Made by a program: the position numbers and the translations under genes. Positions 1-12,332 of a DNA stretch of 64,000 nt are shown one piece after another (within the stretch, counting starts at the first letter, position 1; each line of letters opens with the position of its first letter). The stretch comes from Actinostola sp. cb2023 (Eukaryota; Cnidaria; Anthozoa; Actiniaria; Actinostolidae). The notes under the pieces are model-generated. The model searched no databases. It had not been told where the DNA came from and saw only the letters and a list, made by a program, of their open reading frames with translations. The stretch spans positions 949,467-1,013,466 of the forward strand of contig JAUJYZ010001494.1 of the NCBI GenBank assembly GCA_033675265.1, read 5' to 3'.

Positions 1-465
1 TTTTAGACGAGTGGCATACAAACTTTTCAGAAAACGTTGTCGCTGACCGGCATCACGACTACGCGACTAGGCCGAACGGGAGTATGGGTAGAAATAGGAG
101 GGGAGGGGAGGGAGGATATCGATATTGTCATTAGATAAGACTATTTCTTCCGTTGTTATTTAGGTTGTACGTAGTAGTCTAACGTTAAAGACAATAAAAT
201 GTGGAGATTATTATTATTATTATTATAAAGTTTATAAAAAAAAATAAAAAAATTTCTTGAATAGCAAATATATAAATATTTGAAAAACTCAAGCTTACAA
301 TAAATACAATATAATTATTTACAATAATCTTGCATTATCCTTATCAAACATAACTGATCATCATCATCATCATCATCATCATTTATTATCATTATCAGAA
401 GCAGGACCCTGTCCGAAGTCATTATATATTGTCATTGCTATTATTTTTTGGAAAATAGCGCGCGC

Positions 466-600
466 GTGCTATGTGCAGATTTATAGCACGCGAGGACTGA
501 TCAGAACACGAGAGAAGTGTTAGTTAGTGCTTTTCAACACTTGTGTTCTGATCTGAGTGTCCTGATCAGTCCCCAAGTGCTCTAAAACTGCACATAGCAC
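466..600. repeat. Palindromic MITE-like inverted repeat
   Basis: The two arms are imperfect reverse complements: GTGCTATGTGCAG at the left end pairs with CTGCACATAGCAC at the right end. Inner blocks also pair (GGACTGATCAG with CTGATCAGTCC, and AACACGAGAGAAGTGTT with AACACTTGTGTT). No ORF lies inside. This is the form of a short foldback non-autonomous transposon; no family is assigned. Confidence 0.6.
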
Positions 601-746
601 AGCGAACAAGTTTTCTATTTCTTTTATAAAATACAATTATGATTTTAAGGCAAGTTTTCAATTTTGTTTGTTACCGAAATGTTTGAATACATGCGGGTAT
701 ACGCATCCTTTGGCCAATCAGAGCGTGCGTTATATCATAGCAAGAG

Positions 747-770
747 ACCATGAGGGACGTCCCTCATGGT
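747..770. repeat. Perfect 24-bp palindrome
   Basis: ACCATGAGGGAC is followed immediately by its exact reverse complement, with no loop. It lies just after a CCAATCAGAGCGTGCGTTATAT segment (711-737) that recurs elsewhere in the window at MITE ends. It may therefore be an element terminus and not a host operator. Confidence 0.6.
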
Positions 771-1129
771 TATAATGTATTTGTTCGTATAGAGAAATAA
801 ATAATGAAACCGCGTTTTATTGCTCCATGTTACTGTGGGCTCAGTAAATAATGATCATCAACAAACATTTCTTATCAATTGCTCCGAAATGCTGCCGCTT
901 TTTCCACTGTAGAACTGTGTCGCCCGATCAACTTTATCTTCGCGTATTTGTATTGTCATATTCATACGATCGAATGTATATAGTTATATCCGATAGAATC
1001 GTATCGCCTCAGGCTGCCAGAAACCAACAATTCAGGTCTTTTTCGCGAAATTAGTTAAAACTGATTGATTCTTAAAGTTTGACAGAATATTTCCTCTGTA
1101 ATGTTTTGATGCCATTCCTGTCATCACAG

Positions 1130-1470
1130 TCACATCCATCCATCCATTCATCTATCCATTTATTCATTCAACTATCCATTTATCCATTCAACTATCCATT
1201 TATCCATTCAACTATCCATTTATCCATTCAACTATCCATTTATCCATTCAACTATCCATTTATCCATTCAACTATCCATTCAACTATCCATTCAACTATC
1301 CATTTATCCATTCAACTATCCATTTATCCATTCAACTATATCCATTTATCCATGCATCCATTTATCTATCCATCCATCCATTCATCTCAGTATCCATCCA
1401 TACATCCATGCACATGCATCCATTCATCTATCCATCCATCCATGCATGCATCCATTCATTCATCCATTCA
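1130..1470. repeat. ATCC-rich minisatellite (about 20-bp unit)
   Basis: Tandem copies of a unit reading CAACTATCCATTTATCCATT, with shorter CATCCATT variants at both edges. The open frame across it (1079-1567) only reflects absence of stops in the repeat and is not called as a gene. Confidence 0.85.
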
Positions 1471-1480
1471 TCAGTTTGGA

Positions 1481-1768
1481 TATATAGCTAATTGCATAAT
1501 CGTTGTCGGGTCGAAAATCATGAAAGCTATGACCAAAAGGAATTCTGGGAAATTAAAACTCAAATAACATCGTCAAATGATCGACCTTTTTATCCAGACT
1601 TGTAGGATGGTAGTTAAATAGCTCATATACCTTCAAAACTACAAGAACATTGAATATATATCTGTATGTAATGTGGCTCATGAACTGATTTCCCATCCAT
1701 CCTTGCGGTCTCAGCTTCTATGATTTATGATTTTCGACCCGACAACGATTATGCAATTAGCTATATAC
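1481..1768. mobile_element. MITE with 40-bp perfect TIRs, copy A
   Basis: The first 40 bases (starting TATATAGCTAATTGC) and the last 40 are exact reverse complements. A second copy of the same element, about 285 bp, is at 32730-33016 with largely the same interior. There is no coding capacity. Two copies with the same ends in unrelated flanks show it moved as a unit. Confidence 0.85.
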
Positions 1769-1769
1769 T

Positions 1770-3466
1770 AATATATGCTGGTGGTACATTCATTTTTAGT
1801 CTTAACTGATTCGCGTTACAGTTTCGCGTAATTCGCGTTACCAGCCAATTTTGTAGCTGATTGTATTGGATTGTTTCTACTCACATTCAAATTGCTGTAT
1901 CAAATTCAGCAGTCTTTCTACATTAGGTCGGCTTTTACCACAACCAACAACTAATGTAACCCCAAAGGCAAGAGGATTACATCTACTTTGATACCAGTAA
2001 CTATACTTGTTTCAATGCGTACTCAATATACTTACGATTAACAGACGGCTCTTTTGAGTGCAGGATTCGCTGCTCTTGTGGACCCGCTCGCCTACAGCAG
2101 AAAACACGACAAATGATGAATACACGTTTGCTTTGTAGGCTACTAGTCACGTGCGACATATTGTATGATTACATGATGACTTGGTCAAAAGGAGGGGTCG
2201 TACGACGTTTAGTTATTTGTGACCCTTTGATTGATCAATGTGTTATTACTTAGCCAAGTCAGCCAACTCGACTACGCTGTGTCACTCGTTGCTACCTTGA
2301 TGTACATGCATATTGATCACTTCATTCAATCGCGGTGCCGCTTTGCCTTAAAGAAATTACCGAGTCACTGGTTGAATGACTGGAGAGCCCTCGTAGGCCT
2401 ACGAAAAAGTTTTTTTGAAAGGTTTTGCGACTGACAACAATTCAGTACTATGCACACGTTCACTGAAACAATGTGAGTCAAATGTAGCTAAAACTGAGCT
2501 GTTTTGTTTCGCTAAAGGCTTTGATAAGAACAATTCAATAGCTAATTATAAACGAGTTTGATGATAGACGGCGGACTTGCGAAACCACTAGTCATGGCCA
2601 GCAGTTGTAGCAATGCCACACTGCATGTTATATGAAGATTTGTTTCAGATTTTTCTTCGTTATACACTGACCCAACAGTCGGAAAAAAGGAGATCAGATA
2701 CTCTTCCAAATCGAGAGGAAATGAATGTTTCTATGGGCGGTACTATGTCCTTCCGTTGACAAGAATCGAGATCGAACTCGTCCAAAATAGTAATAACATT
2801 ACAATCGGGTTATTAAGTTTAACAATAAAAATAGATGTAAAAGTAATAAAACCGGCGAAAACTCGAACGCCAGGGATAATGTCAATAGCACTACACGCCA
2901 TCAACGTTCTAACAATATATGACGACAGTTAGATTAGAACATATGCCCGAGGTGTATGGCAGCTTTGAGCCAACGACCGAAAACAATGTTTGTTAGTTCT
3001 ACTTTACAGTTTAGCTTACTAGAGAATTTCGTTGATATATCAATCTTTTAATGTTAGCCGGTGAACATATGGAAACAGCCGTTTTACACAAATATACTAG
3101 TTATATTAATAAATCTAGAAACTGAATTGATAAGATAACCAACCACGGTGCAACTGAACAACAAATTACTGACCGATTCATTCAAATGTGTAGTTTCTAT
3201 TCCTAGGCGGTTTTACATTTAACTGAACATGGAAATGTTCATTAAGAACTTAATAAACGGATATTGCACGTCAACCGAACTACCAACATCTACGCATGAA
3301 CCTAATTACCAAGAATGAATTAACGACTGCTTGTAAAACGAAAATTAAGTGATCTGGATAAGACTGAAATCTTCGCGCTGCTCAGAAATTAAAATCAGGG
3401 GTTGCATTTTCAATTTTAACAGAATGAGTTGACTATACAGTTACTACTAGTCCAAAGGTCAAAGCT
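1770..3466. other. Gene-free stretch
   Basis: No ORF longer than about 67 codons, no recognised domain, tandem array or long inverted repeat. I see nothing that can be annotated here. Confidence 0.5.
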
Positions 3467-3470
3467 TTAA
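3467..3470. repeat. TTAA target-site duplication, left
   Basis: TTAA directly abuts the outer end of the left TIR (element begins GAGCGAATGCC). The same TTAA abuts the right TIR at 10390-10393. TTAA duplications are typical of piggyBac and Kolobok superfamilies. Confidence 0.7.
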
Positions 3471-4590
3471 GAGCGAATGCCGGTAAAATTCAAACCAACC
3501 GGCGGCCACGGTCAAAAACTCGATTTTGTTCATATTTGGTCAAAAGGAGGGAAATACCTTCCAAATAAATGTACTGATGTTCGTTTTTCAAAAACCCGCT
3601 AAAATTTTGAGAAAATTGAGAAAATCGATTCTGACCGTCCGGCGCCTCAAATTAAGAGGAAATCAAGCGTGAAAATATGTGGCCTAAAACATCATTCGCG
3701 TGCAAAAAGAAAGACATCCAGAGAAACTCTGTCTACGAATATTGATTAAGTGAAGGTTTGACGTAATATTTAAGTTAAAATATTAACATTTGCAGTATCT
3801 CAAAAAGCAAGCCGTGGTGTTTTATACGTCTCACTTGTCCTATTCAGTAAATTTTAGATTTCACCCTTACATTGCGAAAGACATTTTTTCTATGTGCACC
3901 TAAACAGATTTCTCTGAAATTCTAGCTATTAAACCTTGGAGTGATGAGCAGAAACATATGTAAAAATTGGAAAGGGTTTTTTACTGTGCGCCGCACACGA
4001 GACTTAAGAACTTGACGAATTTCTGCATAAAACAAGTGTAACGTTTGAACTGTTAACCGAACACAAATCCAATTTAAAGGCAGAATATGCAAACTAAGGT
4101 TAACTATTCAAATTAATATCCCTATACACATTGAAAGAATGGCACATGGAGATACGTTTTATGAAGTTTCTATGATTTTTCTTCGCGTGTACGGACAGTC
4201 GGTTATGAATAGTGTAGATTGCGTTACTTCTTGTTTACATCGATGTCGATCCAAAGAATCCGCCAAGACTATCTGAAGTCTTGTCTTATGCCGTTGCTTA
4301 TAAGTCGACGACATTATCAAGCTAGCAATCAGAATATGCTTAAATTATTGTTTCCGGCAACACAATAAAAATATTGTACCAGAAATGTTGTGTGACTGTG
4401 AGCAAACATTACCCCAGGGGGAGGTGGAAGGGATGGATGAAGGGAAATTCAATCGAAACACAGTACAAGCTCCTAAACATACAAACAACTATACAAAATA
4501 ATATCGTTTTATTTTGTCCGCTAAGGTACTCAGTAATACTGCAAGGGCAGTACGTTTATCATACAATTCACTGAATAATTTTGGGAACAA
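3471..4590. repeat. Left terminal inverted repeat (about 1.1 kb)
   Basis: Aligns base for base, with scattered mismatches and a few small indels, to the reverse complement of 9232-10389. Outer ends match over GAGCGAATGCC. Homology ends near GGGAACAAT at 4583-4591, about 90 bases before the transposase start codon, so this arm probably carries the promoter. Confidence 0.85.
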
Positions 4591-4679
4591 TAGACTGACG
4601 TCGATACAATGAATGTGATAAGTCAGTGCGGTGAAGATCAAATGTTAGCAGAATTCTCAACAGTTGTGAATAAGGAAAA

Positions 4680-5085
4680 ATGGAAAATACTTGTTCATTT
4701 TTTGCTATTACTGGAGGACAGTGTGGTTATGACAGGAGAGATAGATCGAAGTCAGTGAAGTGCGTATCTTTGATAAGCTGTGAGAGGGATATAACCGGAC
4801 ATAAATCCTCACTGGCGATTCACGACGTTGACAATGAAATCGACTTGATACTCGCAAGGTCTTCTATTTATTCTCGGCCACGGAATATCACACAAATGAT
4901 TATATGCCCTGCGCATCGATCTTCCCTTGGTATGGGCTGGAAAAGAGATTCAGCGAATTGCAGAGTACCAGAAATGTTGTCTAATCATCATGACGGCAAA
5001 AGGCCAAAAGCAGATCGGGGACTGAGCAAAGCGGGTTCGTGGATGGTTCTCAAAGAGAGTGGCATTTTTCTTCCCGTAGGAACAG
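4680..5085 (+). CDS. Transposase exon 1
   Basis: Codons 1-135 plus one base. Encodes the Cys-rich N-terminus starting MENTCSFFAITGGQC and ending VPVGTG-type residues before donor ACAG|GTGCGT. The frame runs on for another 11 codons to a stop at 5117 if unspliced. Probably a DNA- or zinc-binding module, from the spacing of Cys and His only. Confidence 0.7.
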
Positions 5086-8000
5086 GTGCGTTGTGTCGTT
5101 TATATCGATTCTTTTAAGAAATGAAAATATTGCTACGAGGAATGTTAGCACGCGCAGCAAAGACGCACTAACCTCATGTTCTTGTGTGTTAGGTATATGC
5201 CCTAATTGTAAGAGACTGCTTAGTGGCATTAAACAAACTGAGATGGACTTGGCGGCGGTGACATCAAAGGACAGTGAAATCACATTTAAAATAGCGCACA
5301 TCTCTTTGGTAAGATGGTCGATCTTGAAAACAACGCTTATTCGAAGTAAATGAGTCTGCGAATGATTAATAAAACTAACTAACAAAAAATGAAACGAATG
5401 AGAGGAATAATGAAAATAAATGAATATGGTAATAAGGAGCTATCAAGTTAATGATGGTGTAATTTATTTAACAGGATGAAACAACTAGTGAGACTACTCT
5501 TCCTACTGCCCAGAGTACCCCGGCTTCTGTCCATACTCCTGGTGTTAGCTTTGAAACATCAATGGGAAGTGTTTTCTCGCCCACCCTGAGCGATATTTCT
5601 CAATCAGAAAATTGTCAACCACTTCAAAAAATGAATGCTTTTTTACATAGTAGAGACATTAGTCCAGTGAGATCTCCAATGGAAACTCCATGGGAAGAGG
5701 CAAGCCAAAGAACGAGGCGTCGTTATTTACACAAAACTAAACAAGTGGTTGCTGCAGTACTAAACGAGGTGGCACCAAATCAGTCTGGTCAGTTATGGAA
5801 GTCCTTAGTTGCGTCCAAATCTATAACACAACAGTTATCTAGTGACAATGAGACTGACGAAGATGAACTTGTTGACAACGTTTTCATGGAAGCACTAGCG
5901 GAGTGCTATCATAACGCCAATAATTGGGAAACTAGACGTCAGATTCTATCCATCATGTCGGACAAGGTGAAGTTTCAGACGCTGAGGAACTGGATTCCAG
6001 ATCTAACGCGATATCGGTTTACCTGTGCACGTAAACATGTTCTGATCCACGGCAGGGGTGTACCACCGCCGCAAACCTCTCGAACGAGAATGGCTGTTTC
6101 TAAAACACAATTAGATCATTTTCTCGACTTCATCTGCAGTCCACATCTGAACCAGGATCTCCCGTTTGGGGAAAGGTCAGTAAAACTATCTACAAAGGAG
6201 GTTATAACAGTACCTAATGTCATTCGAATGATGATTCCAGAGTCAATAGTAAAGCAGTACGTAGCATATTCTGAGGAGTGCGGCTTCACTCCATTAAGCC
6301 GTAGGACACTTTTAAGGATTTTGTCTAACTGTCCAGCATCAACACAAAAGTCTTTACAAGGCCTAGATTATATCAGTGCGGAAGGAAGTCAGGCGTTTGA
6401 CGAGCTTTGTCATGTAGTAGAAAGACTGGGAGATTGCTTCAAGGGCATGACATGGACTAAAGAACAAAAGTCAGAGCTCAAGTCAGCTAAGCGCTACCTA
6501 AAAAGTGACTTCAAGGTAAGAATAACTAGAATGGATATAGCGGAGCAGGAGCCCATATGGGCTCCTGTATAGAGCGATTGTGCACTTCCATAAATGCATC
6601 AGAATATAATGCTTTATTTTACAACATAATCTTGCAGGTGCACGTATCAAAGCAATCTACTGTTCCAGACCACTGTCCAGCATACGCCCTGAGCGACCCA
6701 AAGGACAAAGATTTCCAGTCTGTCTGTGCACATAATCATCTAGATACTTGCGACCGCTGTGCGTCACTTACATCTGTTCTAGATGAAATAGGCAGTGCAC
6801 TTCAAGAAATGTCCAACAATAACGTTGCTACTGATATCAAAGAAGAATTAACCTTTCTTTCAGCACAAGCTAAAAAGAACATCATTGCCTGGAAAGCCCA
6901 CCTTCTACGATGTATCAACCAGGACGACGCAAGGTTGGATGTGCTTGACACCCTTGATGAAAACTCCGTGTATCTTGTGCAGGATTGGGCAATGAAGTTT
7001 TTGCCAAGGAAATACAGAGAGAGTCAAAGCGACTGGTTCGCCAAGCGGGGAATACCGTGGCACGTTACCGCGGCTATTCGAAAGACGACAGGTCAAGGAT
7101 TTCAAACGATGACTTTCGTACACGTTTTTCCAACATGCATTCAAGATAGTGTTGCAGTACTTGCTATTATGAAGGATGTAATCGGGCAGCTGAAATCGTT
7201 GATGCCGCAACTACAATCAGTTTTTTACAGGCAAGATAACGCCGGCTGCTATCATTCCGGTCCTACCATCGTGGCAGCTTCTTTTGATAGTCAGTACCAC
7301 GGGGTTTCTGTTAAACGTATGGACTTTTCAGATCCCCAGGGTGGTAAGGGCCCATGTGATCGAAAAGCTGCGTCAATAAAAGCGCACATGAGAGTCCATC
7401 TAAACGAAGGGAATAACATTGAAACAGCCAAGCAAATGGTTGATGCTATTCAATCATCCAATGGTGTTCCTGGAGTTAGCATTACATTGTCGGATCGCGT
7501 AGTATCTCACGGTCCCTCGGTATCGTCAATAAAACTAGAAGGCGTGAGTTTGATTTCTAACGTAGAATACTGTAATGGCTATTTGAGAGTATGGAAAGCC
7601 TATGGTGTCGGTCCTGGAAAGAGCATACCATTATCCAAGCTTGTTCTTACAAAAGATTTCAAGGTTCCAGATCTTGTGAAAAGCTCTGAATGTACAACGA
7701 ACACTGAAATGCCACCTGTAAGTTTTATCATAGCGAAGTCGAAGTATAATCGCGTAGAAAACACCGAGGAATCTACCTCATGTTCAAGTGCTAGCAATGA
7801 AGAGAAATCGGATGATAACCCCACTACTAGTCTTCTTCTTTTTTCGTGTCCCGAAGAAGGATGTATTAAAACATATCAACGATTTTCATCGCTACAGCTT
7901 CATTTAGATAGTGGAAAGCATCAAAGATCTCTGGAAAACGAAACACTCTATGACAAAGCAGTACATGGTTACGCAGCAAGACTAGAGGAACAGTTTGGCG

Positions 8001-8623
8001 GCGTTCCTCAGATGCAGCAGTTTACAAACACTCAAAGGATCAACCAGGATCGACCGTCTCTGCCAATGGGCTGGGCCCTAAAGTCTAGTCAAACCAAAAG
8101 GTTCTCGGAAAAGCAGAAGAGTTATTTGTCCAATCAATTCCTTATTGGAGAAACAACCGGACAGAAAGCGAATCCAGCATCGGTCGCTAAAGCTATGATG
8201 ACTGTTAGGGACAGTAATGGCAATCGCATCTTCACTAGCGACGAGTTCCTAACAAGTAAGCAAATAACCAGCTTTTTTTCTCGCATGTCTTCTAAGCGTA
8301 CTCTCCCTGACCAGATAACAGAGTTCGATATGGAAGAAGAACACAATGTGGAGAAAGAGAACGATTTCAATGAGTTAGGCAATCGAATTATGGACGACGT
8401 CGCACTTACCCATCCTATTTACTTCGAAAGCTACAATCTTTGTGAACTTATCGCAAATTCAACGCTCTCCAAATTTGCAATTCAGATGCTTCAGAATATA
8501 TGTGAATACTTTGACATTTCAACAGAAGGCATACAATCTAGAAGAAAAGCCCCCTACATTGAAAGGATTGTAGATTTTGGCAAGAAGTGCACCTGCAGCA
8601 GTACCCGGGGTTGTACATCGTAA
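4680..8623 (+). CDS. Transposase-like protein, four exons, 1,182 aa
   Basis: Exons 4680-5085, 5193-5308, 5475-6515 and 6638-8623. All three introns are GT-AG and junction phases are 1, 0 and 0, giving one uninterrupted frame of 1,182 codons plus stop. From N to C: a Cys-rich segment (about aa 5-150) with an ICPAH motif and a CxxC (CPNC); a Ser/Thr-rich linker (about 175-210); a helical region; a likely RNase H-type catalytic core with D637 (QDWAMKFLP), D721 (QDNAGCYHS) and a third acid among D753, D762 and E778 (DPQGGKGPCDRK, HLNEG); a C2H2 finger at about 925-948 (CPEEGC...HLDSGKH); and a SAP-like helix-extended-helix at about 1122-1170. Such proteins cut and rejoin transposon ends in the nucleus. 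Catalytic residues are inferred from motif layout. The first Met at 4680 is chosen because it opens the only frame that splices through. Confidence 0.8.
5193..5308 (+). CDS. Transposase exon 2
   Basis: Acceptor TGTGTTAG|GT joins to exon 1 in phase 1, rebuilding a Gly codon and continuing ICPNCKRLLSG. Donor TTTG|GTAAGA closes it in phase 0. The CPNC pair probably completes the metal-binding module of exon 1. Confidence 0.7.
5475..6515 (+). CDS. Transposase exon 3
   Basis: Acceptor TTTAACAG|GATGAA, donor TTCAAG|GTAAGA, both phase 0; 347 codons. A Ser/Thr/Pro-rich start (DETTSETTLPTAQ) is followed by a helical region with WEEASQRTRRRYLHKTKQ and NWIPDLTRYRFTCARKH. A methionine at 5562 is internal, not the start, because the frame is open upstream to the acceptor. 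Confidence 0.75.
6546..6567. repeat. Perfect 22-bp palindrome in transposase intron 3
   Basis: CAGGAGCCCAT is followed by its exact reverse complement inside the 122-bp intron (6516-6637). In RNA it could form an 11-bp stem without loop only by dimerising, so a DNA-binding site or a chance palindrome are both possible. Confidence 0.6.
6638..8623 (+). CDS. Transposase exon 4 (catalytic core, zinc finger, SAP-like)
   Basis: Acceptor ATAATCTTGCAG|GTGCAC, phase 0, running 661 codons to TAA at 8621-8623. Holds the candidate acidic triad, the C2H2 finger and the C-terminal SAP-like segment (LCELIANSTLSKFAIQ...). The open frame extends 27 codons upstream into the intron, which explains an apparent Met start at 6557; the splice reading is preferred because it joins exon 3 in frame. 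Confidence 0.8.
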   Translation: MHVSKQSTVPDHCPAYALSDPKDKDFQSVCAHNHLDTCDRCASLTSVLDEIGSALQEMSNNNVATDIKEELTFLSAQAKKNIIAWKAHLLRCINQDDARLDVLDTLDENSVYLVQDWAMKFLPRKYRESQSDWFAKRGIPWHVTAAIRKTTGQGFQTMTFVHVFPTCIQDSVAVLAIMKDVIGQLKSLMPQLQSVFYRQDNAGCYHSGPTIVAASFDSQYHGVSVKRMDFSDPQGGKGPCDRKAASIKAHMRVHLNEGNNIETAKQMVDAIQSSNGVPGVSITLSDRVVSHGPSVSSIKLEGVSLISNVEYCNGYLRVWKAYGVGPGKSIPLSKLVLTKDFKVPDLVKSSECTTNTEMPPVSFIIAKSKYNRVENTEESTSCSSASNEEKSDDNPTTSLLLFSCPEEGCIKTYQRFSSLQLHLDSGKHQRSLENETLYDKAVHGYAARLEEQFGGVPQMQQFTNTQRINQDRPSLPMGWALKSSQTKRFSEKQKSYLSNQFLIGETTGQKANPASVAKAMMTVRDSNGNRIFTSDEFLTSKQITSFFSRMSSKRTLPDQITEFDMEEEHNVEKENDFNELGNRIMDDVALTHPIYFESYNLCELIANSTLSKFAIQMLQNICEYFDISTEGIQSRRKAPYIERIVDFGKKCTCSSTRGCTS

Positions 8624-8711
8624 TATATTGTAGCAGTGGGTAGGTGACATTGATCTGTTGATTCATTCATTCATTCACGTATTCATTCATTCACTCTAGT
8701 CACCCTGTTTA

Positions 8712-8717
8712 AATAAA
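8712..8717 (+). promoter_or_regulatory. Polyadenylation signal AATAAA for the transposase
   Basis: AATAAA lies 89 bases after the stop codon, just before the (ATT)n run. It is the first such hexamer after the gene. Confidence 0.55.
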
Positions 8718-8892
<175 letters not shown>

Positions 8893-9231
8893 TCATTCAT
8901 CCATTCAATTCACTGGTTCATTTGATCACTTGCTCCTTACATCATAATTCAAAACATTCATTTGTCCATCCCATTCATTTTTAATTACTCCGTCATTTGT
9001 TCTTTCATTTATGTGTTCATTCATGTAGTCATGAGACATCTATCCATTCACTCATCCATTTATCCATTCATTCATTTTCTTAATGTTCTGTATACACGCA
9101 TCTTTGCAACCTGAATGATACACGGTAAATGTTTGTTATATTTCGTGTTTTTGTTTTTTCTTGGCGTATTCTCTACAAAGTAACAGTTTACGACGCGGAA
9201 GAAGCGTGATTCAGTATATGCTCAAGTACGA

Positions 9232-10389
9232 TTGTTCCTAAAAATATTTGAATTGTATGATAAACGTACACAAAATCGAAATTGCGATTAAACGTACTGC
9301 CCTTGCAGTATTACTGAGTACCGTTTAGCCTACAAAGTAAAACTACTTAGGAGGCTTGTACTGTGTTTCGAGGCTTGTACTGTGTTTCGATTGGATTTCC
9401 CTTCATCCATCCCTTCCTCCTCCCCCTGGGGTAATGTTCGCTCACAGTCACACAACATTTCTGGTACAATATTTATATTGTGTTGCCGGAAACAATAATT
9501 TAAGCATATTCTGATTGCTAGTTGATAATGTCGTCGACTTATAAGCAACGGCATAAGACAAGACTTCAGATAGTCTTGGCGGATTCTTTGGATCGACATC
9601 GATGTAAACAAGAAGTAACGCAATCTACACTATTCATAACCGACTGTCCGTACACGCGAAGAAAAATCATAGAAACTTCATAAAACGTATCTCCATGTGC
9701 CATTCTTTCACTGTGTATAGGGATATTAATTTGAATAGTTAACCTTAGTTTGCATATTCTGCCTTTAAATTGGATTTGTGTTAAAGTTGGTTCGGTTAAC
9801 AGTTCAAACGTTACACTTGTTTTATGCAGAAATTCGTCAAGTTCGTAAGTCTCGTGTGCGGCGCACAGTTAAAAACCCATTCCAATTTTTACATATGTTT
9901 CTGCTCATCACTCCAAGGTTTAATAGCTAGAATTTCAGAGAAATCTGTGTAGGTGCACATAGAAAAAATGTCTTTCGCAATATAAGGGTGAAATCTAAAA
10001 TTTACTGAATAGGACAAGTGAGACGTATAAAACACCACGGCTTGCTTTTTGAGATACTGCAAATGTTAATATTTTAACTTAAATATTACGTCAAACCTTC
10101 ACTTAATCAATATTCGTAGACAGAGTTTCTCTGGATGTCTTTCTTTTTGCACGCGAATGATGTTTTAGGCCACATATTTTCACGCTTGATTTCCTCTTAA
10201 TTTGAGGCGCCGGACGGTCAGAATCGATTTTCTCAATTTTCTCAAAATTTTAGCGGGTTTTTGAAAAACGAACATCAGTACATTTATTTGGAAGGTATTT
10301 CCCTCCTTTTGACCAAATATGAACAAAATCGAGTTTTTGACCGTGGCCGCCGATGTTTGTATTTGCTTGATTTCAACGGGCATTCGCTC
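9232..10389. repeat. Right terminal inverted repeat (about 1.15 kb)
   Basis: Reverse complement of 3471-4590. It differs by small insertions: a tandem duplication of AGGCTTGTACTGTGTTTCG near 9353-9391 and about 28 extra bases near 9262-9290. Mismatches are scattered, so the arms are similar but not freshly homogenised. Confidence 0.85.
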
Positions 10390-10393
10390 TTAA
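10390..10393. repeat. TTAA target-site duplication, right
   Basis: TTAA directly follows the right TIR end (GGCATTCGCTC). It matches the left copy at 3467-3470. Beyond it the flanks share only a few further bases. Confidence 0.7.
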
Positions 10394-12330
10394 AGGCTGT
10401 AAAACAAGGAAGAAGAGGTGAAAATGTTTACGTAAATTATACTTTTTACTGAAACTGAATTCCTAGTGATTCAGTTTCACCTTGGGCTTGGCCATGTTGT
10501 CATGGATGTGTAGCTTATGAGTGACCTTACCTCGTGTTGTGTATTCAAAACATGTCTTACCTAATGGTTTGTCTACCTCAAACTCCCCCAAAGTCCTAGC
10601 TGCTTCCTTTTGTCATTAAGAGAAGCCTATATATTCATCTGTCTTCCCACCCCGTTTTTTGTCAGAGCCCACAAACTGGCGTCAGCGGTAATTAACACCT
10701 TCGAATTTTTCTCGAATAATAACGAGTTCAATACACTCTTTCACTGTAGACAAATTGATAAGTATATATCCATAAAGTAACACAGCACCGATGAAAGCAA
10801 ATGCTTTAATCTCGAATGGTTCTAAAACTAGTGTGGAAAGATTTTGTGGTCAACGCCATCCGGCATATATTAAAAAAAACAGTTTAATGTAACGGATAGA
10901 GAGTCACAATAATTGCATTAAAAACCTCTAAAAGCCATTTAATCAACAGCTGCAGCCCTGAATAGAACCCTACACAGCTAGGGCCAAGCTTTGGTGGACT
11001 AATAATAATTAGTTTTTTGTTCATATCATTTCTGCGGTAAAAAGTGCGAGACTCGGTGCCCGCGTTTCAATTTCCTTCGTTCAATGTGTAAAACAGAGCT
11101 GCAGAAGTGAGTTATCTATATCCATGAGTGGTCTGTGGACGTGACCTGTATGATAAGAAGTTCAGCCTAAGTTGCACGTTGAACACTATGACTTGTCAAA
11201 ACTTGTCAGATATTCTCCAAGTGAATGTTGGTTGTTTTAGTTTCATGGAGAGTGCCAGCTTGTCGATGAAATATCACTCCTTCAGTTTTCATTTCGTATT
11301 CAAATGAGAAGTGGATGCTTCTCGACAAGACTGTTAGTGTACTGTTTGTTTTGGGATACTAGAATTAGGGAACACAGCGGGCAGATAAGCGTACAAATCA
11401 AAATCATTTCACTTACACAATTTGCTGCATTAAAAATATTTTTTAAATGTACTAACTCGCATGACTTGCTTTTAAAGTACGAACTGCAAATATACCCGGG
11501 ATATATAAGTTATAGTGGCAGTATGACACTGAGAACTGAGTTGAGACTCGCAGGAAAAACTGAGCAGAATTCGAAAGCCGTGTGCTGTGAAGTCAAGTGG
11601 TTAGTCCGAATTTGACCATTCATTCATTGCATGCGCCAGAATTCTCTTGACAAAATGGCTATAAAACAAGGATGCATTCAAGACGCCATCACTCTGATTA
11701 AGATGTTAATCTGGTATTATCCTTCAGTGAATCGAAACAAATGCAATAAACTGATAGCATATGAAGATAATGATTAAAATATCAACGCGTTGTTTTACAT
11801 GATACCGGCTTGTTTGGACTAAGAGCAGCTATGATTGTAGCGGAGAAAGACGTTTCCCCCTCAATAAGCTCTAACTAAAGCGCTAGCGACGACGGCTTAT
11901 CTTTTTGAACAAATACGTGTTGTTTGACCATAGATTATCTCACCTTTTCTCAGTCGGTATTCAATGTTTGTGTTTAGTAGTTATCACGTCATCGATCAGA
12001 CTGGTTTTAGCGTTATTTATATCAGTGTAGTCCGTTTAACTTAACGGCCTCATGCGCCTGTATGATGCCATCTCAAACTGTTTACTGTTCTCATGACTGA
12101 GAAGCTTCGGCACCGACCTGATATAAGCGCGGTTCGCGGCTAAAAAGGCGTTAAAAAGTCTTCTCTTTCCATATTTTTAAACCACAAACAGATGGAAGCA
12201 ATGGGGCAAAGCACTATGTCGCAACGCTGTCTTGAAGGATTTTGGTGTTGGTTGTTCTTTTTCGCCGTGAAAACTGACACTTGTGATAGTAAAATTATAT
12301 TTAACTTAAAAATTATATTTAACTCCAGCG
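10394..12330. other. Gene-free stretch
   Basis: Short open frames only (longest 103 codons at 11304-11615, no recognisable motif). No tandem array or long inverted repeat seen. Confidence 0.45.
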
Positions 12331-12332
12331 AC

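Noticed and set aside
5562..6572. Separate 336-codon gene starting at the Met in exon 3, and a separate 688-codon gene starting at 6557
   Set aside because: Both are pieces of one spliced gene; the frame is open upstream of 5562 to a good acceptor, and 6557 lies inside an intron.
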